Shown here: positions 52,690-61,688 of the stretch, one piece after another
Position numbering within the stretch: position 1 is the first letter of the stretch
Layout of the letters: each line of letters opens with the position of its first letter
Assembly: GCF_900109565.1 (NCBI RefSeq)
Contig: NZ_FNZZ01000001.1
Coordinates: forward strand, 1 to 64,000
DNA length: 64,000 nucleotides
Origin: Sphingomonas palmae
GTDB lineage: Bacteria > Pseudomonadota > Alphaproteobacteria > Sphingomonadales > Sphingomonadaceae
Direction: 5' to 3'
Notes under the pieces: generated by a model
The model's input: the letters and a program-made list of their open reading frames with translations, nothing else
What the model was told of the DNA's origin: nothing
The model's database searches: none
Translations under genes and position numbers: made by a program

Positions 52690-53772
52690 ATGGCTCAAGC
52701 ACCTGTTCGCTACTCGCCAGACATCGAGGACGTGAAGTCCGACGAGGAGGAGACGATCGCGAAGCTGAACGAGACGTTCGACACTATCCTCGAAAAGACC
52801 GCCGAGGATTACGGCCACGCGGTCCGATCGGTGCACGCCAAGGCGCACGGGTTCCTCGAAGGCACGCTCACCATCCACGGCGACCTTCCAGCTGAGCTCG
52901 CGCAGGGCATGTTTGCGACGCCGGGTGACCACAATATCGTGATGCGGTTCTCGACCAACGCGGGCGACATCCTGCCCGACACGATCAGCCTGCCGCGCGG
53001 CCTTGCGTTGAAGGTGATGGATGTCGAAGGCGATCGCTTGCCGGGTGCTGACGGACACACGCAAGACTTCGTGATGGTCAACGGCCCGGTCTTTCAGAAC
53101 AAGACCGCCGATCAGTTCCTCAGCAACCTTAAGCTGCTGGCCGGCACGACCGACAGGCTGGAAGGCACCAAGGAGGCGATGTCGAAGGTGCTGCGTGGCG
53201 TGAACACCGTCCTGAGCGCAGTCGGGATCGAGAGCCCCAAGGTGCAGACGCTCGGCGGCGCGCCCAACACCGATCCGCTGGGCGAGACATATTTCAGCGT
53301 CACGCCATTCCGTTACGGTGACTATGTCGCGAAGTTTGCGGTCTTTCCTGTATCCAAGGACCTAACCGACCAGACAGACACGACAGTCGATGCCAGCACG
53401 CGCCCGGATGCGTTGCGCGACGTGATCCGGACGGAAACTCAGGTGCTCGACATGGAATGGGAGTTGCACGTCCAGCTGTGTCGCGACCTAAAGAAGCAGC
53501 CGATCGAGGATCCCACCACTGAATGGAAGCAGGAAGAAGCGCCGTTCCAGAGAGTCGCAACCATCCGCGCGGCCAAGCAGGACAGCCTGAGCGATGACAA
53601 GTTCCAGCACATCAACGAGGAGATGCGCTTCTCTATCTGGACGGGCCTCGCCGCGCACCAGCCACTCGGCAACATCAATCGTGCGCGCAATGAAACCTAT
53701 CGTCATTCTGCGAACTTTCGTGCTCGCGTGAACGGTTGCCCTTTTCACGAACCGGTCGGCGCAGAAGCGTAA
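52690..53772 (+). CDS. Catalase-family haem protein (short form), third copy in the window
   Basis: 360 residues of the catalase-related family. The distal histidine is in VRSVHAKAHGFLEGTLTI, then IVMRFSTNAGDILPDTISLPRGLALKVMDVEGDRL and the C-terminal AAHQPLGNINRARNETYRHSANFR. More distant (by eye about 35-40% identical) from the other two copies. As in them, the canonical proximal RxxxY haem-ligand motif is not obvious. It lies 34 bases upstream of the second catalase-like gene. Confidence 0.85.
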   Translation: MAQAPVRYSPDIEDVKSDEEETIAKLNETFDTILEKTAEDYGHAVRSVHAKAHGFLEGTLTIHGDLPAELAQGMFATPGDHNIVMRFSTNAGDILPDTISLPRGLALKVMDVEGDRLPGADGHTQDFVMVNGPVFQNKTADQFLSNLKLLAGTTDRLEGTKEAMSKVLRGVNTVLSAVGIESPKVQTLGGAPNTDPLGETYFSVTPFRYGDYVAKFAVFPVSKDLTDQTDTTVDASTRPDALRDVIRTETQVLDMEWELHVQLCRDLKKQPIEDPTTEWKQEEAPFQRVATIRAAKQDSLSDDKFQHINEEMRFSIWTGLAAHQPLGNINRARNETYRHSANFRARVNGCPFHEPVGAEA

Positions 53773-53805
53773 GACGAGCAATCATCAAAGATGGGAGCGG
53801 GTGCA

Positions 53806-54891
53806 ATGACCTACCTACGCTACAGCGACGACATCGAGACGCGCGAACCGGACGAGCAGGAAAGCATCGACGGCATCATCAAGGGTATGACTCAGGAGAG
53901 TCAGACGGTGGAGAAGCGTGATGGTCACGCTGTCCGCGCCAGTCACGCCAAGAGCACTGCTTGTGTAACTGGCACGCTGACGATCGCCGCCGATCTGCCG
54001 CCCGAGCTCGCGCAAGGGTTGTTCGCCAATCCCGGTACCTTCGACGTTGCCGTCCGCTTCGCGCAAGGGCCGGGAGAGAAGCTCGGCGACCGCGTGTCGA
54101 CGCACCGCGGCATGTCGATCAAGGTCTTCGGCGTCGAGGGCGAGAAGCTGCCCGGTCATGATGCGCCGACGCAGGACTTCGTGCTGGCAAGCGGCACGAC
54201 GTTTCCGGCGGGCACCGCCGCGGGGTTCCTGTCTCAGGCCAAGAAGATCGGCGTGACCGTGCCGATGCCCGAAGGCGTGAAGAGCGCGGCGGCATCGATA
54301 GCGCGCAATATCAACAAGGTGCTGAACGCGGTCGGCGCTGGCCCGAGCCCGACGCTCGACTTCTACGGTCACCCATTTAGCCATCCGCTCGCCGAGTCCT
54401 ACTTCAGCCAGTGTCCGATCCGCTTCGGCGACCATGTGGCGAAGATCGGCACATTCCCGGTCGCGCCGGAGCAGCAGACTCTGACCGACTGGCGGCTCGA
54501 TCCGCACGAGGACGAGGACGGCTTTCGTCACGCCGCGGTCAGTTACTTCGGCGGCAGTGACGCAGTGTTCGAATTGCGTGCGCAGCTGTGGACCGACGCC
54601 GACACGCAGCCGATTGAGGATACATCGGTCGACTGGCAGACGAACGAGAGCGCGTATCGCACAGTCGCGACGATCAGATTACCCCGGCAAGCGGCATATG
54701 GTCCCGAGCGCGTGCGTTATTTCGACGAGGTGATGACCTTCCGTCCGGCACACAGCCTGGCGGTGCATCGTCCTTTGGGCGGCGTGATGCGCGCGCGGAT
54801 GCAGGTCTACCGGGCGCTCAGCGACTTCCGCCACCGCGAAAACGGTATTGCGGCGGCGAATACCGGCAGTGTGGACGACATTCCGGCCTAA
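53806..54891 (+). CDS. Catalase-family haem protein, close paralogue of 20987-22072
   Basis: 361 residues, about 80% identical by eye to the protein at 20987-22072 throughout, including VRASHAKSTACV, DRVSTHRGMSIKVFGVEGEK and VRYFDEVMTFRPAHSL. The start at 53806 is set to match that paralogue; an ATG 15 bases earlier also exists. It is followed by the exported propeller, repeating the neighbourhood at 21-23 kb. Probably a peroxide-handling or lipid-modifying haem protein. Confidence 0.86.
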   Translation: MTYLRYSDDIETREPDEQESIDGIIKGMTQESQTVEKRDGHAVRASHAKSTACVTGTLTIAADLPPELAQGLFANPGTFDVAVRFAQGPGEKLGDRVSTHRGMSIKVFGVEGEKLPGHDAPTQDFVLASGTTFPAGTAAGFLSQAKKIGVTVPMPEGVKSAAASIARNINKVLNAVGAGPSPTLDFYGHPFSHPLAESYFSQCPIRFGDHVAKIGTFPVAPEQQTLTDWRLDPHEDEDGFRHAAVSYFGGSDAVFELRAQLWTDADTQPIEDTSVDWQTNESAYRTVATIRLPRQAAYGPERVRYFDEVMTFRPAHSLAVHRPLGGVMRARMQVYRALSDFRHRENGIAAANTGSVDDIPA

Positions 54892-55014
54892 ACCCGCCTC
54901 TGCATGGATCACGCTCAACCGATGCTTCCATCACGCCCGTTGCACCCAATTCGATCTCTCGCGTTTCACGATCAACCAGCGCGCACCATGCGCAGTTTGG
55001 CACTGGAGACAATC

Positions 55015-56127
55015 ATGCGCTCGAAGACCCGCTTTCTCGCCTCTCTCGCGCTTGCCAGCACGCTGCTCGGCGCCGGCACAATCACCTATGCGCAAGCGAG
55101 TGCGGGAGAGCTCAAGCAGGAAGCCCAGTTCGACCATCAGGCAACCGGGGTGGCAGTGACCGCTGACGGCCGGCGCTTCGTCAACTTCCCGCGTTGGACC
55201 GACGATGCGCCGATCTCGGTTGCCGAGGTGATGAAGGACGGCACGCTGCGCCCCTACCCGGACGCGAAGTGGAACAGCTGGCGCAACGCGCACAGCAGCG
55301 AACTGCCCGTCGGCGACTATTTCGTCTGCGTCCAGTCGATCGTCCCGGACGGCAAGGGCAACCTGTGGGTGGTTGATCCGGGTGCACCGGGCAACGAGAA
55401 AATCCTCGAAGGCGCACCTAAGCTGGTCAAGATCGACCTCAAGACCAATCGCGTGACAAAGGTCATCCCCGTGCCCGGCGACGTGGCGCTGCAAGGCACC
55501 TACCTCAACGACATCCGCTTCTCGCCCGATGGCAAGACAGGCTACATCACGGACAGCGGCACGCGCGGCGCGATCATCGTCGTCGACCTGGAGAGCGGCC
55601 GATCGTTCCGCGCGCTCGACGGTCATCCCTCCACGCAGATCGACAAGACCGTCAAGGTTGCGCTCGATGGCCGCCCGCTGGTCCGCCCCGACGGACGCCA
55701 GCCCGCTTTCGCCGCCGACGGTATTGCAATCTCGAACGATGGTCGCACGCTCTACTGGCAGGCGCTGACGGGTAAGACGCTTTACTCGATCGACACCGCG
55801 CTGTTACGCGACGGCGTGACCGAGGCGCAGCGCGGCGCGGGTGTTCGCACCGTCGCGCAAACGCAGGTCGCCGACGGTTTGTGGATGAGCAAGGCAGGTA
55901 CGCTCTACATCACCTCGCCGACCGACTATTCGATCAAGCGGCTGAACGGCAGCACGGTGCAGAACGTGCTAACCGACCGGCGTCTGCGCTGGCCCGACAC
56001 CTTCTCGGAAGGGCGTGACGGGCGCATCTACGTTACCGCCAGCCACATCCAGGACACCAACTGGTTCAAGCCCGCCGCCCCACCGTCGATCCGCACCGAG
56101 CTCTTTTCGTTCGCCGGTGCTCGCTGA
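55015..56127 (+). CDS. Yellow/MRJP propeller, exported version, paralogue of 22081-23160
   Basis: 370 residues. A signal peptide (FLASLALASTLLGAGTITYA) precedes a six-bladed yellow-family propeller nearly identical in layout to the cytoplasmic one at 22081-23160 (RFVNFPRWTDDAPISVAEV, LNDIRFSPDGKTGYITDSG, RWPDTFSEGRDGRIYVTAS). The start at 55015 has a GGAGAC site, and the frame is open upstream without one. So the same fold is present in two compartments. The gene is followed within one base by the small membrane protein. Confidence 0.86.
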   Translation: MRSKTRFLASLALASTLLGAGTITYAQASAGELKQEAQFDHQATGVAVTADGRRFVNFPRWTDDAPISVAEVMKDGTLRPYPDAKWNSWRNAHSSELPVGDYFVCVQSIVPDGKGNLWVVDPGAPGNEKILEGAPKLVKIDLKTNRVTKVIPVPGDVALQGTYLNDIRFSPDGKTGYITDSGTRGAIIVVDLESGRSFRALDGHPSTQIDKTVKVALDGRPLVRPDGRQPAFAADGIAISNDGRTLYWQALTGKTLYSIDTALLRDGVTEAQRGAGVRTVAQTQVADGLWMSKAGTLYITSPTDYSIKRLNGSTVQNVLTDRRLRWPDTFSEGRDGRIYVTASHIQDTNWFKPAAPPSIRTELFSFAGAR

Positions 56128-56128
56128 C

Positions 56129-56599
56129 ATGACCGACAGCAACACCAAACGCTGGGCCGGCGCGCTCGCGGGAGGGCTCGTCGCCGGGCTCGGCATCACG
56201 GCGCTACTGATGTCAGGCGAGCGCAAGTCGGGCGAGCCGTCCGAACTGGCGAAGCTGGAACGCGCAGCGGCGGACAAACTCGGGCTCGACACGCCGCCTG
56301 CCGACCAGCTGCCGTCCGCAGGCGAACAGACGGTCATCCAAGGTGGACATCTGATTCTTGGGCTACTTGCCGCCGCGGCCTACGCCGCATCAACCGACGA
56401 GGACACGCCAGTCGTCGCGGGAGGGCTGGCATTTGGCGCGGCCTTCTATGTGGCGATGCACTGGTTGGTCGGGCCTGCGCTTGGAGTAAAGCAGCCCGAG
56501 TGGCGCGCCGATCGCGCGACGTTGGCCATGCACACGATCAATCATCTAGTCTTCGGACTTACCACCGCCGCAACGTCGCGGGCCGCCCAGCATGCATGA
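56129..56599 (+). CDS. Small integral membrane protein, paralogue of 15776-16240
   Basis: 156 residues, four hydrophobic helices, with the same ERKSGEPSEL, GPALGVKQPEW and MHTINHLVFGL signatures as the protein at 15776-16240. Starts one base after the exported propeller's stop, so the two are cotranslated. DUF1440/YagU-like; function unknown. Confidence 0.82.
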   Translation: MTDSNTKRWAGALAGGLVAGLGITALLMSGERKSGEPSELAKLERAAADKLGLDTPPADQLPSAGEQTVIQGGHLILGLLAAAAYAASTDEDTPVVAGGLAFGAAFYVAMHWLVGPALGVKQPEWRADRATLAMHTINHLVFGLTTAATSRAAQHA

Positions 56600-56703
56600 T
56601 ACGGAGCTAGCGACAATTGCTGGCAGCCCACTAAGCGGTATCTTTGCCAAAGGACAGCCTGAAGACGTTGATGCGCCATAGCAATCGCGGCGCATGACAG
56701 CAG

Positions 56704-57105
56704 GTGTATATTTGGCTGCGTGCACAGGCTTATAACGCGTTTGAAAGACTGATCGATCGGGTGGCAGCACCGACCTATTCTGCGAGCAAGGCAGCCATCC
56801 ACTCCTACACTGTTTCGCTACGGACGCAGTTGGCGGGCAAGGTCGAAGTGATCGAGCTGACGCCGCCCGGCGTGCAGACCGACCTGACGCCGGGACAGGC
56901 GACCCGACCAGGTTACATGCCGCTCGATGCTTTTGCCGACGCTGTCGCTAAACAATTCGTTCAGCAACCGACGCCGTCTGAAATCTTAGTCGATGAAGTG
57001 CAGCTTCTACGTCAGGCCGAACGAGAAGGCCGCTTCGACGAGACGTTGAAGACGCTCACAGAGCGCGCCGCCAAGCAGCGCGAGGAGGGCGATCGAAGAA
57101 GCTGA
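56704..57105 (+). pseudogene. C-terminal remnant of an SDR gene
   Basis: A frame of 133 codons encoding only the second half of a short-chain dehydrogenase: YSASKAAIHSYTVSLRTQL with the catalytic Tyr/Lys, then VEVIELTPPGVQTDLTPGQ and a DltE-like end. No NAD-binding glycine motif exists upstream; the 100 bases before it are non-coding. The homology begins near 56755. It is therefore a 5'-deleted, inactive relic. Confidence 0.65.
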
Positions 57106-57193
57106 CTTCGGTTGTATACGCAGATTTGGATCCGCTTACGCCAACGGCGCTCCCGCCTACCGTCTCTGCCAGATCGGTTATGCACAAGAGCTC

Positions 57194-57245
57194 TAACGAT
57201 GAGGGGCCGCAAACCCCAAGCACCATTAAGCTGTCCGCTTGGATC
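57194..57245 (+). repeat. Possible degenerate ~60-bp GGGTC element
   Basis: TAACGATGAGG at the left and CTGTCCGCTTGGATC at the right resemble the two ends of the element, but with GGATC instead of GGGTC and a shortened middle. Low confidence. Confidence 0.25.
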
Positions 57246-57331
57246 CCGCAATCTGCCTATGATCCCGCCTCTTTTTGAAAGCTAGTCGGGGCAAAGCAGT
57301 GGCGGTGATCCACAGCTTGGTTGCCCATATT

Positions 57332-60300
57332 TCAGGACGTGCCGAGCCTCACAGGCGTCTGCGCGACGCCTTCTCCTGTTTCAGCTGTTCGTATGGCCGC
57401 AATCAACGCCTCAGCGTCGTAAGGCTTGGACAGGACCACACAATTCGCTTCGTTTGCCACGGCAGCAGGATCGCCGGTCGCAAACACGACCACGGCGTCG
57501 GGGCGAAGGTCACGCGCCCTGTCGGCCAGTTCACGCCCCGAAGCTCCCGGCAAATTAAGGTCGGTAACCAAAACATCCACCGGTGCCGTCTGCAAGGCCA
57601 TGAGCGCTTCTTCAGCGCTCGATGCTTCTACCACAACGAAGCCGGCCGCTTCGAGCATCTCACCGGTCGTCACTCGGATAAGATCGTCGTCCTCGACCAA
57701 GAGCGCCGTCTGCCGGATGGTGGAGGACGGAGCGATGGGCGCCGAGCACGTCGAAATCAGCTCAGGCTTCGCTGACCCCTCCGTTATCACTTGCCTGCGC
57801 TGCTGCTGATTGGCGACCACATGGCGGAATTTTCGGGCCAGCGCGTCGCGCGTGTAAGGCTTGGATAGCAGTTCCACTCCCCGATCGAGCTTTCCGCCGT
57901 GCACGATCGAGTTTTCGGTATAGCCGCTGGTGAACAGCACGGCCAGGTCGGGCAGACGCTCTCGTGCCTTGCGCGCCAGTTCCGGGCTCTTGAGCTTACC
58001 CGGCATCACCACGTCGGTGAAAAGAATATCGATGGGGATGCCGCTCTCGATCACCGCCAGCGCGCTTGTCGCTTCCGGTGCCTTCAGAACGCGGTAGCCG
58101 AGATCGGTCAGCATTTCGACGACGGTTGCACGAACCTCTTCGTCGTCCTCCACGACCAGCACGGTTTCCGTGCCGCCGGTGATCGGACCCGTATCGTTGA
58201 CCACCTCGAGGTCCTCAGCCTCGGTTGCTCGCGGCAGATACAGCCGGAGGGTCGTGCCTTCGCCGACCTCCGAATAGATGTTCACGTGGCCGCCGGACTG
58301 CTTGACGAAGCCGTAGACCATCGAGAGGCCAAGGCCCGAGCCCTTACCCTCCGCCTTGGTCGAGAAGAAGGGCTCGAATACCTTGGCAATGATCTCGGGC
58401 GACATGCCGGAACCGGTGTCGCTCACTGCAAGCATGACGTACTGCCCTGGCGTAACTTCCTCGTGGAGGCGTGCGTATGCGTCATCGAGATGCGCGTTCG
58501 CCAACTCGATCGTCAGCTTGCCACGCCCCTCCATCGCGTCGCGCGCGTTGATCGCAAGATTGAGCAACGCATTCTCGATCTGTGCAGGATCGATGAAGGT
58601 GTTCCAGAGACCACCCGAGAAGATGGTTTCGATTTCAATCGCCTCGCCGATCGCTCGGCGTAGCATGTCGTCCATGCCTTGAACGAAGCGGGTGACGTTG
58701 ACGACCTTGGGTTCGAGCGCCTGACGCCGCCCGAATGCGAGCAATTGAGCAGCGAGTTTCGCGCCGCGCGTGACACCGGACATTGCGTTGTTGACGCGCT
58801 TCTCGGCCCGCTCGTTTCCGGCCACGTCCTGCATGAGCAGCTGGAGATTGCCGCCGACGACCTGAAGCAGATTGTTGAAGTCGTGGGCGACGCCGCCCGT
58901 CAGCTTACCGACCGTCTCCATTTTCTGCGCTTGCGCGAGCTTGACCTCTGCCTGGCGGCGCTCCGCAATCTCGTCTATGACGCGGCTCTCTAGTGTCTCA
59001 TTCAGCTGGCGGAGCTGATCCTCCGCACGCTCGCGATGCCGCACCTGCCGCGACAAGCTGTCGGCGTGCTCGCGCAGGCTTGCCTCCGCGGCGCGCTGGT
59101 GGGTGATGTCGGTGTGGACACCAACCCACTCGCTGATCTCGCCGACACCGTCGAGAATGGGCAAGGCTCGAATGGCAAAGGTCCGCCACTCGCCATCGTG
59201 ACGGCACACACGGTGCTCGTGCACGAACATGCTGCGCGTCGCCACGGCCTGGTTCCAGGCAATGACCGACGCAGCCGCGTCGTCAGGGTGAACGGCAGAT
59301 GCCCAGCCAAAGCCCTGGTACTGATCCTGAGTTTGCCCGGTCAGCAGGCTCCAGCCCGGCTGTTCGCCGACCATCCTTCCATCGGCGCTGTTAGTCCACA
59401 GCACACCGTGCACGGCCTCCATCGCGGTGCGGAAACGATCGTTGCTCGCCTTGATCTCCCGCTCGCGCTCGACGCGGTCACTAACGTCGATCCCGAGGAT
59501 GTAGACTCCTAGCGTTTTACCGTCTTCGGTGGTGTGCGGGATATAACGGAGCTCGGTCTGACGTGGACCGAGGTCACGGTGGTGGAGCACAGTTTCGGCG
59601 ACGAGCGGACTGCCGCTCAATGCCAGCTCGAGGTCTGACGCTCGCGAGCGATAAGTTTCCTCGCCGAGCACGTCGCGCACGTGCCTGCCGATCATCGCTT
59701 CGAGAGCGATGCCGAACCACGCTTCGTAGTCGGCATTAGCGAATCGGTAGACGTGATCGCGGTCTACGTACGACACCAGCATCGGCACAGCGTCTGAAAT
59801 GCGGCGCAGCTCGGCCTCGCTGGCCGACAGCTTCCGCTCGATTGCGATCCGTGCACTGTTGTCGATGATGGTGCAGAGCACACCGCCTGGAGCACCGCCC
59901 GAGTCATAGACGGGTGTATAGAATAGTCCCAGCATGAGGGTCTGGGGACCTGCGGGACGTTGGAAAACGATCGGCTGATCGAGATAGGACTTGGTTTCTC
60001 CCGTGAGGACAGCGGCAAGTACCGGACGGTTCCAGTCCCACACTTCCGGGAACGCCTCTGCTACGGGCGTGCCAAGCGCCAACGGGTGACGATCGCCTGC
60101 GATCTCGCGATAGGCATCGTTGTAGAACATGATGTGGTCCGGTCCCCACATCAGCACCTTGGCCACTGGCGAGTTGACCAGGTTAGAGACGGTTGTCCGA
60201 AGCTCTGGCGACCAACCTTCCGGCGCACCAAGTGGTGTTCGGCTCCAATCCCGATTGCGGATGAGGGAGCCGCACTCGCCACCGGCGACCGGCCAATCGG

Positions 60301-60463
60301 GGATCATCGATCGGGAAGCTGGCGCCTGACCATCGCGCAACGAGCGCAGCCCTGCTCGCACGACCTCGCTGACGTTGGCGTAATCACCGGAGGCCAGACT
60401 GTTCGATATAAAGGTCTTCAGCTCGGGCGTGAGTGACACGTTGCAGGAGAGGCGCGTAGTCAT
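57332..60463 (-). CDS. Hybrid sensor histidine kinase with N-terminal ParD-like ribbon-helix-helix domain
   Basis: 1043 residues. Residues 1-44 are a ParD/CopG-type ribbon-helix-helix (CNVSLTPELKTFI, then SGDYANVSEVVRAGLRSLRD), a DNA-binding fold normally found in antitoxins. Then come three PAS domains (about 60-205, 210-345, 345-470; VLMWGPDHIMFYNDAY in the first), a coiled coil, a HisKA domain with GGVAHDFNNLLQVVGGN, HATPase (NARDAMEG, DTGSGMSPE, GSGLGLSMV), and two receivers (FTDVVMPG and VTDLNLPG phospho-acceptors). The ATG at 60463 has an AGGTGG site; a second in-frame ATG at 60307 without one would yield the kinase alone. No toxin gene is adjacent. Cytoplasmic. Confidence 0.88.
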   Translation of the reverse strand: MTTRLSCNVSLTPELKTFISNSLASGDYANVSEVVRAGLRSLRDGQAPASRSMIPDWPVAGGECGSLIRNRDWSRTPLGAPEGWSPELRTTVSNLVNSPVAKVLMWGPDHIMFYNDAYREIAGDRHPLALGTPVAEAFPEVWDWNRPVLAAVLTGETKSYLDQPIVFQRPAGPQTLMLGLFYTPVYDSGGAPGGVLCTIIDNSARIAIERKLSASEAELRRISDAVPMLVSYVDRDHVYRFANADYEAWFGIALEAMIGRHVRDVLGEETYRSRASDLELALSGSPLVAETVLHHRDLGPRQTELRYIPHTTEDGKTLGVYILGIDVSDRVEREREIKASNDRFRTAMEAVHGVLWTNSADGRMVGEQPGWSLLTGQTQDQYQGFGWASAVHPDDAAASVIAWNQAVATRSMFVHEHRVCRHDGEWRTFAIRALPILDGVGEISEWVGVHTDITHQRAAEASLREHADSLSRQVRHRERAEDQLRQLNETLESRVIDEIAERRQAEVKLAQAQKMETVGKLTGGVAHDFNNLLQVVGGNLQLLMQDVAGNERAEKRVNNAMSGVTRGAKLAAQLLAFGRRQALEPKVVNVTRFVQGMDDMLRRAIGEAIEIETIFSGGLWNTFIDPAQIENALLNLAINARDAMEGRGKLTIELANAHLDDAYARLHEEVTPGQYVMLAVSDTGSGMSPEIIAKVFEPFFSTKAEGKGSGLGLSMVYGFVKQSGGHVNIYSEVGEGTTLRLYLPRATEAEDLEVVNDTGPITGGTETVLVVEDDEEVRATVVEMLTDLGYRVLKAPEATSALAVIESGIPIDILFTDVVMPGKLKSPELARKARERLPDLAVLFTSGYTENSIVHGGKLDRGVELLSKPYTRDALARKFRHVVANQQQRRQVITEGSAKPELISTCSAPIAPSSTIRQTALLVEDDDLIRVTTGEMLEAAGFVVVEASSAEEALMALQTAPVDVLVTDLNLPGASGRELADRARDLRPDAVVVFATGDPAAVANEANCVVLSKPYDAEALIAAIRTAETGEGVAQTPVRLGTS

Positions 60464-60525
60464 GGTCGCCACCTGGCACAAACCCGCAATGTGTCAATAG
60501 ATGGCAAAATTTCTCAATTAGATCA

Positions 60526-60588
60526 GATGAACGAGTGACCGGAGTTGGAGGGTAGGCGACCGACACTGAACGGCCGCACTTGGGTCTT
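60526..60588 (+). repeat. ~60-bp GGGTC element, copy 11
   Basis: From GATGAACGAGTGACCGGAGT to GAACGGCCGCACTTGGGTCTT, between the kinase and AraC genes. + orientation. Confidence 0.65.
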
Positions 60589-60643
60589 AGCGTAGCTAAG
60601 GTTCGACAAGAAAAGCTAAGGGTCGCACGCAGCTCGGCTCTCG

Positions 60644-61540
60644 TTAGAGCGCCATAGCTGCCTCCGGCGTGGCGTGAAGGCGTTCGATGTCCGTGCGGGG
60701 AGGCGCGCCAAAAAGACGCCTATATTCACGGTTGAATTGCGACGGGCTCTCGTAGCCAACGGCAAAGCCTGCCGCGCTCGCCGTAGCGCCCTGCGCTAGC
60801 ATCAATCGCCTTGCCTCCTGCAACCGCAACTGCTTCTGGAATTCCAACGGCGTCATGCGCGTGATCGCCTTGAAGTGCGCGTGGAGCGATGACGGGCTCA
60901 TGCCCGCCTCGGCGGCAACGTCGTCGATGCGGATCGGCGCATCGAAACGATGACGGATGGTGGCAATCGCGCGGCTGACCTGATTAAGGTGGCTGCCGGT
61001 GGTCGCGACGTGTCGGAGCATCGGGCCGTGCGGACCGGTGAGCAGTCGATACAGGATCTCGCGCTCGATGAGCGGTGCGAGCGGGCGGATCGTTTCGGGC
61101 CGTTCTAGCAGCGCAACCAGCCGGCACGCGGCGTCGACCAGATCCGGATCGCTGGGGTAAACGCCGAGCACGGGCAAGTCTGTCCGAGGCATGGCGCCAC
61201 CCTCACTGACCATGAGATCAGCCAGCATCGCGCGATCGAGATCGACCTTGCAGCAGAGATAAGGTCGCTCTGGGCTCGCATCGAGGACATGGCCGACCAG
61301 GGGCAGGTCAACCGAGACGAGAAGATAATGGGCGGCGTCATAGACGACGCTGTGTTCCCCGATCGACACACACTTCGACCCCTGGGCGATCAGGCAAATC
61401 GAGGCCTCGTAGACCGCGGGCGTGGGGGTGCTCGGCGCGTCGGCGCGGATCAGCGAAACATGCGGTATCGCCGTAGTGCAGATACCGGTGCCCACGATGT
61501 GCCGATCGATGACGGTGGCGAGTTCCGCGATCCGGTTCAT
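60644..61540 (-). CDS. AraC-family transcriptional regulator
   Basis: 298 residues. N-terminal AraC-type ligand domain (PAVYEASICLIAQGSKCVSIG, YLLVSVDLPLVGHV), and two helix-turn-helix units at the C-terminus (IRIDDVAAEAGMSPSSLHAHFKAITRMTPLEFQKQLRLQEARRLML, and SQFNREYRRLFG). The start at 61540 has GAAAGG upstream. Divergent from an SDR gene that it most likely controls, an arrangement often seen for this regulator family with reductases. Confidence 0.93.
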   Translation of the reverse strand: MNRIAELATVIDRHIVGTGICTTAIPHVSLIRADAPSTPTPAVYEASICLIAQGSKCVSIGEHSVVYDAAHYLLVSVDLPLVGHVLDASPERPYLCCKVDLDRAMLADLMVSEGGAMPRTDLPVLGVYPSDPDLVDAACRLVALLERPETIRPLAPLIEREILYRLLTGPHGPMLRHVATTGSHLNQVSRAIATIRHRFDAPIRIDDVAAEAGMSPSSLHAHFKAITRMTPLEFQKQLRLQEARRLMLAQGATASAAGFAVGYESPSQFNREYRRLFGAPPRTDIERLHATPEAAMAL

Positions 61541-61688
61541 GCCGACCTTTCTTTCCCAATCGAAGGGCAGGGGCAAGCACTCGGCCTCGATCTTGGAGGA
61601 TCGTGCAAGCCATTCGGACGATCGCTCTACCGCACGCCACGGGCATTGGACCATCTGTCTGCCGTCACCGCAACGAAAGGATCGCATC

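Noticed and set aside
57332..60463. A ParD-ParE toxin-antitoxin pair
   Set aside because: Only the RHH half is present, fused to the kinase; no ParE/RelE-like toxin frame is on either side.
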